From an uncultured Ruminococcus sp. (GTDB lineage Bacteria; Bacillota; Clostridia; Lachnospirales; Lachnospiraceae), in the NCBI GenBank assembly GCA_900541505.1, contig UQKK01000063.1, positions 1 through 12,537 on the forward strand: a stretch of 12,537 nt of DNA, written 5' to 3'. Each line of letters starts with the position of its first letter. Positions within the stretch are counted from its first letter, which is position 1. This document shows, piece by piece, positions 6,594 to 12,537 of the stretch. A program made the translations under genes and the position numbers. The notes under the pieces were generated by a model. That model did no database searches. It was not told where the DNA came from and saw only the letters and a list, made by a program, of their open reading frames with translations.

Positions 6594-9179
6594 TTAGTCA
6601 TCAGTTCTTCTTAATTCGTCTGTAAGATTTCTATTTTTCAAATATGTTGCACTTGAAAACATAAAACATATTATAAACATAACCACTGATATTATAAAAA
6701 GTAACTTCCATGGATATATAAACTTAAAATACAATAATTTACTCTTTATTGCTTTCCCTAAAAGCCATATAACCGGACTGCCTGCTATTAGCGTCGCCAA
6801 TATAAGAATTACCCAATATCCTATTCCCTCATAGAAAATCATTCTCCACAGTTGGCTTTTGGTCAACCCAAGGCTCTGCATTACAGCAATCTCTTTTCTC
6901 CTGACCGATAGTACTGCAGACAGCATATTTCCATAATTCATGATTCCAATAACTAAAATAACCAGGGATAATCCGCCTAAAATAATGTTTGCCGTATCAA
7001 TCCTGTTCTGTTCGGATTCCAGCAATGTATAATTTGCCTCCAGATAAAATGTGTCCATTATCCCAACTTTTTGATTTTCTTTTTGTATAAGCTGTACTAA
7101 TTTTTGATTGATCACCGCATCATCTTCGCTCTCCTCAATATCGAAAGAGATGTCAAATGTCTTTTCCGGGAATCCCAGTTCTTCAAACGCTTTTTCCGTC
7201 ATAATGAAATAGTTGATGCTATTTCCAAAGGAAGTAGTCTGCAGTTCAGGAAAGTATTTCTCGGTCATATCCATGTATCCTGCACAAGCAAGACTGCCTT
7301 TTCCATAATTTGCTGCATTGCTCTCCTGAGCCCTATAAGCGTCAAGCGAGTAGAATGTTATAGGTTCGCCCAATGTCTTTTCCGCCCGCAATTCCAACTC
7401 CTGCGACATTTCATTATGATGCAGTAAAATACATCCTTCCCCTGATGCAAACCGATTCATATCAACAGTCAAATTATTGTCAGCAACATAGCGTTCCAAT
7501 TCAGTAACATATGACTTGTCCACGATCTGAAGTGTTGCAAACGCCAGTGTCTTCTCCGGATCATCCAACGACTGTCTGCGGGGCTGCAGGGCTTTATCAG
7601 CAAGGAAGTCAATAACTGCGTAACTGCCTTTAGCAGTTTTTATCGTAGTCTCATTTATTCCTTCCATCTTGTAAATCGTATCCAGCATTTCCGATGAAAG
7701 TACCGGCGTATCATCGTTTATTTGATCAGGCACCATTTCAGGGAACCGGAATATCCCGGTTAGTATCCCAATCCTGAAATCAGGATTTTGTTCGATCTGA
7801 TTCGTAATATCTGTTCCTATCATAATAACTTCTGCACCTAAAGCAGTAATACATCCGATTAACAGTGATCCCACACTAATAAGCAATCTCTTTTTGGATC
7901 TTGTAATATTCCGCCAGGCCATTTCTAATATCAGAAATCTGGTTGCTAAATTTTGTTTCTTTTTTGTTCTATTCCCTGTTTCGATATAACGGATGGAATC
8001 AATTGCATTCCATTTTATAACCTGTCGAAGTGCAAGTCCTGTTGCAAAAAATGACGTTACAAACATTAGGATTCCGGCTCCTGCCATAAATACTGGATAG
8101 AAACCTGTAACATCGCTCTCACCCAGACCCTGCATGAACAATTTCTGTAAAACGGTCGGAAGAAATAGTTTTACGATAACAATACCCGCCACAGCTCCTA
8201 TACCGATCCCTTTGAGGATATTCCATATGTTTTGATAATATACGATTCTTTTTAACTGCTGCTCTGTCGTGCCAAGTACTTTCAGCATTCCATACTGACG
8301 GATTTCTTTCCCCATTGTAATAGACACTACATTAAAGATCAGCATGAAAGCACAGAGGATTACCACGATTCCGCATCCAACTGCAATAGAGACACTCCCG
8401 AATACACCTTCCACACTTTGTTTTACCATTGGATTTTCAGCGAATACCTGCTGTGCGGCATATTCCATTGTCAGATCTGAATACAGTTTTGTTTCAATGC
8501 CTCTTTCATCCTGTAAGGAACCTGTTACTGCCATGATCTTATCTGCTGGAAAGGCGGAGATTTCCTGTTGATCCAGAAAGGCTTTTGAAACATATGCTTC
8601 TGGCTCCGTTACCGAGAAATCAACATAATCTGTGTAATATCCGCTTAATGAAAATAAATCTGTTTCTTCTGCTCCTTCAGACAGTATTGTTCTAAGCTCA
8701 ATCTCCATTCCAATTACCGGATGATCGATCTCCATTTGCTGCAGGCTGGAAGCCGATAACATGATCTCATCGGCTTTTTGAGGATAACTTCCAATTATAT
8801 CTGTATATGCCGGCATCATCATTTTTTCATATGCGCTATCATCGAGATAAATAAGTTGGCCTTCCCAATAATCTTGGAATGTGGCTGATCCTACAGTCTT
8901 TTGAATCCCGGTATCTATAATATATGGGAGACTTTTCATTTGCTCATATTGTGCCTCACTCCCATTTTCCAATGATACCGTAGCAACTGTTCCCATTCCC
9001 CGTATATCAATCAGATAATCAGAACGAATTTTACCATATGCAATGGAAAAAGCAGAATAGAGTAGAAGCACTGACATAGCAATCGCAATAATTAAAACTT
9101 TGTTCTGCCTTTTATTATCTTTATAATAAGCCTGTGCCAGTTCTTTAATAACCAACTGATTATTGTTACGTGTACTCAT
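6594..9179 (-). CDS. Large two-half FtsX/MacB-type ABC permease, 861 aa, module B
   Basis: This is the membrane subunit of the module B transporter. Two similar halves are fused. Half one has TM1 at 27-48, an extracytoplasmic domain at about 50-260, and TMs at about 262-287, 320-340 and 363-385. Half two has a TM at 431-454, a larger extracytoplasmic domain at about 455-730, and TMs at about 732-753, 788-808 and 824-846. FtsX coupling segments follow the second TM of each half (KEIRQYGMLKVLG near 291-303, KEIAVMQSLGL in half two). One chain therefore supplies the eight-helix core that module A builds from two proteins. This is not the ten-TM layout of BceB, where the external domain lies between TM7 and TM8. 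The ATG at 9179 overlaps the ATPase stop as ATGA, and GGGAG lies 7 bases upstream. An antimicrobial-peptide export or protection role is plausible but inferred. Confidence 0.92.
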   Translation of the reverse strand: MSTRNNNQLVIKELAQAYYKDNKRQNKVLIIAIAMSVLLLYSAFSIAYGKIRSDYLIDIRGMGTVATVSLENGSEAQYEQMKSLPYIIDTGIQKTVGSATFQDYWEGQLIYLDDSAYEKMMMPAYTDIIGSYPQKADEIMLSASSLQQMEIDHPVIGMEIELRTILSEGAEETDLFSLSGYYTDYVDFSVTEPEAYVSKAFLDQQEISAFPADKIMAVTGSLQDERGIETKLYSDLTMEYAAQQVFAENPMVKQSVEGVFGSVSIAVGCGIVVILCAFMLIFNVVSITMGKEIRQYGMLKVLGTTEQQLKRIVYYQNIWNILKGIGIGAVAGIVIVKLFLPTVLQKLFMQGLGESDVTGFYPVFMAGAGILMFVTSFFATGLALRQVIKWNAIDSIRYIETGNRTKKKQNLATRFLILEMAWRNITRSKKRLLISVGSLLIGCITALGAEVIMIGTDITNQIEQNPDFRIGILTGIFRFPEMVPDQINDDTPVLSSEMLDTIYKMEGINETTIKTAKGSYAVIDFLADKALQPRRQSLDDPEKTLAFATLQIVDKSYVTELERYVADNNLTVDMNRFASGEGCILLHHNEMSQELELRAEKTLGEPITFYSLDAYRAQESNAANYGKGSLACAGYMDMTEKYFPELQTTSFGNSINYFIMTEKAFEELGFPEKTFDISFDIEESEDDAVINQKLVQLIQKENQKVGIMDTFYLEANYTLLESEQNRIDTANIILGGLSLVILVIGIMNYGNMLSAVLSVRRKEIAVMQSLGLTKSQLWRMIFYEGIGYWVILILATLIAGSPVIWLLGKAIKSKLLYFKFIYPWKLLFIISVVMFIICFMFSSATYLKNRNLTDELRRTDD

Positions 9180-9856
9180 ATGCTTTCTCCCTCTTGGCAG
9201 ATTTTTCCGTCTTCTATGTGTACGATACGGTCTGCCGTCTGTGCGACTTCTTCATCATGTGTGACAACTACTAATGTCTGGTAGAATTTCTGTGCAAGTA
9301 TTTTCATTAATCCAATTACCTCCATGCCGGTACGGGAATCAAGATTTCCTGTAGGTTCATCAGCCAGTACGACAGCAGGACGGGTAATCAGCGCTCTGGC
9401 TATAGCCACCCGCTGTTGTTCGCCCCCGGACAGAGTATATGGGGTCTGCTCTCTTTTATTCTGCAACCCCAGTGACTTTAGGAGCATCTCAGCGAATTCC
9501 CGATCTATTTTACGTCCATCTAATTTCAGCGGCAGGACCATGTTGTCATAGACATTCAAAACAGGAAGTAATTTAAAATCCTGAAAAATAAATCCGATAT
9601 TGCGACGTCTGAATATTGTCTGCTCATTCTGTGACATCTGCGCCAGTGGTATTCCTCGCACAAATATTTCTCCTTCTGTGGGCGAATCCATCGCCCCAAG
9701 TAAATTAAGTAATGTTGATTTTCCGCTGCCTGACGCCCCTACAATGGCAACAAACTCACCTTCTTTTACAGTGAAATCCACTCCATTCAAGGCATAAACA
9801 TTATTTTCCCCCATACGGTATATCTTCCGTACGTTCTTCGTTATAATAATATTCAT
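9176..9856 (-). CDS. ABC transporter ATP-binding protein, module B (MacB/BceA type)
   Basis: This is a cytoplasmic ATPase of 226 aa with a complete motif set: Walker A GASGSGKST (40-48), Q-loop Gln92, signature LSGGE (142-146), Walker B VVLADE (162-167) followed by PTGNLD, and the switch His200 in VVVTHDEE. Length and motif wording place it with the MacB/LolD/BceA exporters. A GTG at 9859 directly precedes the ATG at 9856. AAAGGAGG (9866-9873) fits either, at 6 or 9 bases, and the ATG is taken. Its stop overlaps the permease start by four bases (ATGA), a sign of tight coupling. The gene follows the kinase with a 71-base gap that contains a strong stem-loop, so transporter expression may be set separately from that of the regulators. 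Confidence 0.95.
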   Translation of the reverse strand: MNIIITKNVRKIYRMGENNVYALNGVDFTVKEGEFVAIVGASGSGKSTLLNLLGAMDSPTEGEIFVRGIPLAQMSQNEQTIFRRRNIGFIFQDFKLLPVLNVYDNMVLPLKLDGRKIDREFAEMLLKSLGLQNKREQTPYTLSGGEQQRVAIARALITRPAVVLADEPTGNLDSRTGMEVIGLMKILAQKFYQTLVVVTHDEEVAQTADRIVHIEDGKICQEGESI

Positions 9857-9865
9857 CACGTAATT

Positions 9866-9873
9866 CCTCCTTT
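9866..9873 (-). promoter_or_regulatory. Strong ribosome binding site of the module B ATPase
   Basis: AAAGGAGG on the minus strand is nearly a full complement of the 16S rRNA 3' end. It precedes GTG by 6 bases and ATG by 9 and marks the transporter part of the operon as efficiently translated. I see no convincing sigma-A promoter between the stem-loop at 9912-9942 and this site. Confidence 0.75.
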
Positions 9874-9911
9874 ACGCACAGAATAACAGATAAATCTCTC
9901 AAATTAGTAAC

Positions 9912-9942
9912 AAAGCGGGAACCATTTTCAAGTTCCCGCTTT
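9912..9942 (-). terminator. Stem-loop around the kinase stop codon (attenuator or processing site)
   Basis: AAAGCGGGAAC and GTTCCCGCTTT pair perfectly over 11 bp with a 9-base loop. The 5' arm on the minus strand is made of the last codons of the kinase, and its TGA stop (9930-9928) lies in the loop. The following U-tract is poor (UUUGUUA), so termination may be partial. The hairpin could instead mark an RNA cleavage or stability boundary between regulator and transporter genes. Confidence 0.65.
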
Positions 9943-10923
9943 TGGCAATATAATCGACATAATTAAACCAGAGTCCTTTCGTTTTACTTTCATAAATCCA
10001 TCATGTTTCTGCACAATTTCTCTTGTTATAAACAGCCCTATGCCATAACCTTCTTCATTAGAAACATTCTTTCCCCGATAGTAAAGCTGAAATATTTTAT
10101 TTTCCTCTCCCTTTTCAATCCCTGTTCCGCTGTCTTCAATACGAATTTCCGAAAACATCTCATTGGAAATCAACGTCACTACAATATCGGTGGATACCGG
10201 GGAGTATTTTATGCTGTTGTCCAGCAAATTGTATATCGCTTCACAGAGCCAATTTCTGTCATGTATTACTTTTTTATCCACATCTTCCCCTTGTACAATG
10301 ATGTTGATGTTTTTCTCTTCTGCCTTTTTCCGCACCTGAAATACAGCCTGTGCTACCGTTTCTTTCAGATTGCTGTCACATTTGTGAATCTGGATGATCT
10401 GATTTTCCAATCGTGCCGCTACAATGAATTTTTCAATCAGAAAATGAAGCTTATTCTCTGATTTCTCCACAGCTTTAATATATGTCTCTTTTTCTGACTC
10501 TTCAATTCTGTTATCTTCAAGCAGTGTCAGATATGTTTCCATATTGGATAACGGCGTTCGTAATTGATGAGCAATTTCCGCCAATAATTTCTTAATGCCA
10601 TCACGTTCACTCTCCACAAGTGCAGTGATCCCTCCATACATTTTCTGCACTCTCTGTATCTGCGAAAAGATCTTGGATGTAAGAGTATCATTCTGAACAG
10701 AATAATAAGAAATATCTTTTTTCTGCAGCAAATCATCCAGATAACCCGATATTTCTCCCAACTCACTCTGATATTCTTTCTGCCGGTCAATCCATAAAAA
10801 GTATAATCCCGCCAATAGTAATGCCAATAAAAATAATAGTATCCAATTCTTTTGACAGACCAAAATTATCGTAAAACATACAATTATAACTGCATTAATT
10901 CCCAATATGCTTCTTTTCATCAT
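9928..10923 (-). CDS. Intramembrane-sensing-type histidine kinase, module B
   Basis: This is a short sensor kinase of 331 aa. Two membrane segments (about 6-22 and 27-43) are joined by only a few residues (QKNW), so there is no external sensor domain. This is the plan of BceS/GraS-type kinases, which in known cases sense through a partner ABC transporter. The core has H-box AEIAHQLRTPL with His119, N-box NLLDNSIKYS with Asn236, G1 DSGTGI (264-269) and G2 GYGIGL (292-297). The frame is open to an ATG at 10968 that would overlap the regulator gene by 35 bases. Tandem ATGs at 10923 and 10920 follow AGAGG and AGG at suitable spacing and give a normal N-terminus, so 10923 is taken, 10 bases after the regulator stop. 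It probably phosphorylates the regulator encoded upstream. Sensing through the downstream 861-aa permease is inferred. Confidence 0.93.
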   Translation of the reverse strand: MMKRSILGINAVIIVCFTIILVCQKNWILLFLLALLLAGLYFLWIDRQKEYQSELGEISGYLDDLLQKKDISYYSVQNDTLTSKIFSQIQRVQKMYGGITALVESERDGIKKLLAEIAHQLRTPLSNMETYLTLLEDNRIEESEKETYIKAVEKSENKLHFLIEKFIVAARLENQIIQIHKCDSNLKETVAQAVFQVRKKAEEKNINIIVQGEDVDKKVIHDRNWLCEAIYNLLDNSIKYSPVSTDIVVTLISNEMFSEIRIEDSGTGIEKGEENKIFQLYYRGKNVSNEEGYGIGLFITREIVQKHDGFMKVKRKDSGLIMSIILPKAGT

Positions 10924-10933
10924 TACCTGCCTC

Positions 10934-11596
10934 TTATTCTCCGAATGTATATCCAACCCCAAAAACATTTTTAACGTAAACCGGACTGGATGGAGCAGAT
11001 TCTATTTTTTTTCTCAATCTATTGATAACTACCGTCAGAGCATGGTCATCTACAAAATTATTGTCAGCATCCCATATTTTCTCCAGCAACATTTCTTTGG
11101 TTACAATATTTCCCCGACTTGCTGCTAAAATAGCCAAAACTTTCCATTCCTTTATCGTAAGTTTAATTTCCTTGTCACAGTTCCATACTTTTCGCTTGTC
11201 AAAATCAATCCGCAAATCCTTATAATCCATGATATTACCTGATCTGTTGCGTTTTAAGATCACTTCAACCTTCTTTAATAAAACTTTCGGTGAAACAGGC
11301 TTGGTTACATATTCCTGGCATCCGGCTTCATATCCCTCCAATATATCTTCCTCGTCATCTTTCGCTGTCAGAAAGATTACAGGTATTGATTTATATTTCA
11401 AAAATTTCTTGCATAAATCAATTCCTGAGGTTCCTGGCAGTCCGATATCTGCAATTATGACATCCGGATTTTTATTCAAACACCTCTCTGCCTCTATTGC
11501 GTTATACGCCTGCAGTACTGTATATCCTGCTTTACAGAAAAATATTTTTAGTGCTTCATTCATCTGAGCATCGTCTTCGACTAGCAAAATTCTCAT
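10934..11596 (-). CDS. OmpR/PhoB-family response regulator, module B
   Basis: This is a full-length DNA-binding response regulator of 220 aa and the first gene of the module B operon. The receiver domain (1-113) has E7-D8-D9, phospho-acceptor Asp50 in IIADIGLPG, Thr77 in FLTAKD and Lys99 in VTKP. The winged-helix domain (about 120-219) contains LTIKEWKVL, the recognition helix near ALTVVINRLRKKIE and the wing NVFGVGYTF. AAAGGAG (11604-11610) stands 7 bases before the ATG. The kinase follows 10 bases after its stop. It is related in type to the module A regulator but clearly different in sequence, so the two systems are separate acquisitions or old paralogues, not a recent duplication. Its likely targets are this operon and the transporter genes. 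I could not identify a binding site. Confidence 0.95.
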   Translation of the reverse strand: MRILLVEDDAQMNEALKIFFCKAGYTVLQAYNAIEAERCLNKNPDVIIADIGLPGTSGIDLCKKFLKYKSIPVIFLTAKDDEEDILEGYEAGCQEYVTKPVSPKVLLKKVEVILKRNRSGNIMDYKDLRIDFDKRKVWNCDKEIKLTIKEWKVLAILAASRGNIVTKEMLLEKIWDADNNFVDDHALTVVINRLRKKIESAPSSPVYVKNVFGVGYTFGE

Positions 11597-11716
11597 TCTC
11601 AGTCTCCTTTAAAGCATATTTTCATTTTTAATATTTAAAATTTAACGTCACCCACAATGTTCTCAAAAGCAACATAATAATAAAAGTTTACATACATGAA
11701 AAGCATTAGCATTTTC

Positions 11717-11745
11717 ATCATACTCTACCAAAATCACTTTTTCAA
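11717..11745 (-). promoter_or_regulatory. Sigma-A-like promoter of the module B operon
   Basis: On the minus strand TTGAAA (11745-11740) and TATGAT (11722-11717) are separated by exactly 17 bases, close to the housekeeping consensus. Transcription would begin near 11710 and leave a leader of about 110 AT-rich bases before the regulator start. A small imperfect hairpin (GAAAA-T-GC / GC-TTTTC, 11698-11716) lies at the predicted start. The region between 11611 and 11827 holds no gene. Confidence 0.6.
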
Positions 11746-11784
11746 CTCTACTTTCAAATCTATCTAATTATATAATTTTCAGGC

Positions 11785-11816
11785 AAAAGCACAGCATTTA
11801 ATTCAGCTATGCCTTT
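11785..11816 (-). terminator. Stem-loop after the hydrolase gene, probable terminator
   Basis: In the minus-strand RNA, AAAGGCAUAGC pairs with GCUGUGCUUUU over 11 bp including two G-U pairs, with a 10-base loop. It begins 12 bases after the hydrolase stop codon. On the plus strand the same positions give mismatches, so it is built for leftward transcription. The U-run is only four long and is followed by GCC, so it may leak into module B. Confidence 0.6.
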
Positions 11817-11827
11817 ACCTGATCTTA

Positions 11828-12537
11828 TTAATATGCCGGCACTCCATATCCCACGATCTGCACATAACCTATCGGGTAGCTCCGTCTGGCCACTTTATCT
11901 CCGCTGTTTCCTTCCACTGTATAGATGTTTCCATCTACCACACTTTCCACAATCCCAACATGATCCACACTGCCGTCATTTTCCCAGTCAAAGAATACAA
12001 GATCCCCAGTAGCAGGAACATAACTTCCATCCATGAACTGGCCCCGGCTCTCAAACCATTCCATGCCTGCAGAACATAAAGAAAACTTTGGTATCACTCC
12101 TGCCTCAATATATCCGCACTGATCAGCGCACCAGCTTACAAAGCAGGCACACCATTCCTCTCTGCTGGAAAATCCATACCAGCTCCAGTAGATATCTCCT
12201 CCATTTCCTTCCTGCGTCAAAGCCACCTGCACAATCGCCTGACTCCCGGTTCCCGTGGGGATACGTCCAAACACATAGTATCGCAGCACATGGGATACAT
12301 ACTCCTTATCCCCGTAACTGCTCCACCCGTTCCGTTCCGCCATCATTTCAGAGAATTCTACCGCATTGGCATAGGTGTACCCTCCGTAATTCTCTTTCGC
12401 CCAGGAAATATAGCCGTTCCCATAATTATATCCCTGCAGGGCGAGTTTTATATGATTCATATCCACCGGACTTTCCACGCCTGCCTCCCGCAGACAAGCC
12501 GCAAGGTTCTGGATACCTACATCAATGGAATACTCCG
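11828..12537 (-). CDS. CwlT/Orf14-like conjugation peptidoglycan hydrolase, C-terminal part
   Basis: This is a 5'-partial gene: the frame stays open to the window edge, giving at least 235 residues. An internal GTG at 12478 is not a credible start, because conserved sequence (SIDVGIQNLAACL and following) precedes it. Residues 1-90 are the end of a lysozyme-like domain, with LALQGYNYGNGYISWA as a landmark. Its catalytic Glu lies outside the window. Residues about 95-235 are a CHAP or NlpC/P60-type peptidase: catalytic Cys at about 129 in EEWCACFVSWC, His at about 192 in VDHVGIVE, and the VEGNSGD strand near 208-213. Two-domain proteins of this kind (Tn916 Orf14, Tn1549-type counterparts) open the cell wall for the conjugation channel. 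This is the best evidence for a mobile element here. Sampled bases are richer in GC than the neighbours. Which of the two adjacent cysteines is catalytic is inferred by comparison with NlpC/P60 motifs. Confidence 0.93.
   Translation of the reverse strand, partial: EYSIDVGIQNLAACLREAGVESPVDMNHIKLALQGYNYGNGYISWAKENYGGYTYANAVEFSEMMAERNGWSSYGDKEYVSHVLRYYVFGRIPTGTGSQAIVQVALTQEGNGGDIYWSWYGFSSREEWCACFVSWCADQCGYIEAGVIPKFSLCSAGMEWFESRGQFMDGSYVPATGDLVFFDWENDGSVDHVGIVESVVDGNIYTVEGNSGDKVARRSYPIGYVQIVGYGVPAY

Noticed and set aside
6569..6601. Longer N-terminus for the stand-alone winged-helix protein, starting at 6601 and overlapping the permease stop
   Set aside because: There is no good ribosome site before 6601, while AAGGAG lies just before the ATG at 6568 and the shorter protein starts like a regulator strand.
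7104..7427. Plus-strand open frame of 107 codons inside the large permease gene
   Set aside because: It is antisense to a clearly coding membrane protein, with no recognisable motif or ribosome site. It is a shadow of the real gene.
9880..9908. Possible promoter for the module B ATPase, with -10 TATTCT at 9885-9880
   Set aside because: No acceptable -35 box lies 16-18 bases upstream, and the start site would fall on the ribosome binding site.
12476..12478. GTG at 12478 as the start of a complete 216-aa hydrolase
   Set aside because: The frame is open upstream to the window edge and encodes conserved lysozyme-domain sequence, so the gene is truncated by the window and does not start there.
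1..12537. CRISPR array, tRNA, rRNA or insertion sequence
   Set aside because: I saw no regularly spaced repeats, cloverleaf-like segments, rRNA sequence, transposase motifs or terminal inverted repeats on reading both strands.

Overview
The window reads as accessory (cargo) DNA of a gut-type Clostridia/Lachnospiraceae genome. The supporting signs are AT-rich genes, strong AGGAGG-type ribosome sites, tightly packed operons, and a fragment of a Tn916/Tn1549-type conjugation peptidoglycan hydrolase at the right edge. I infer an integrative conjugative element. No integrase, relaxase or attachment site is visible to prove it.

Module A (about 119-6081) is a divergent ABC/two-component locus. Leftward from about 3942 run a small lipoprotein, two MacB/FtsX-type permeases (407 and 480 aa) and an ATPase (213 aa), packed 4-17 bases apart. 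Rightward from 4104 run an OmpR-type response regulator and a sensor kinase with an extracytoplasmic domain, overlapping by 11 bases. The 161-base gap between the arms holds two mirror-image promoters. Each has GGATTT in place of a normal -35 box and a second GGATTT copy 9 or 12 bases upstream, arranged as a dyad. I infer that the regulator binds there and drives both arms.

Module B (11596 leftward to 6146) is a co-linear operon: OmpR-type regulator, short intramembrane-sensing-type kinase, ATPase, an 861-aa permease with a duplicated 4+4 membrane-segment plan, and a stand-alone winged-helix DNA-binding protein that lacks a receiver domain. A sigma-A-like promoter lies at 11717-11745. An 11-bp perfect stem-loop that contains the kinase stop codon separates the regulatory genes from the transporter genes. 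The two modules meet tail to tail at a bidirectional terminator (6109-6145).

At the right edge (11828-12537) is the C-terminal part of a CwlT/Orf14-like two-domain hydrolase (lysozyme-like plus Cys/His peptidase), running off the window. Sampled stretches of it are more GC-rich than the regulatory and transport genes, which fits a border between a conjugation backbone and cargo. The first 118 bases hold no gene I can support.

Both modules look like systems that sense a compound at the membrane and induce an ABC exporter or target-protection pump, probably against antimicrobial peptides or other envelope-active molecules. The substrate cannot be read from the sequence.
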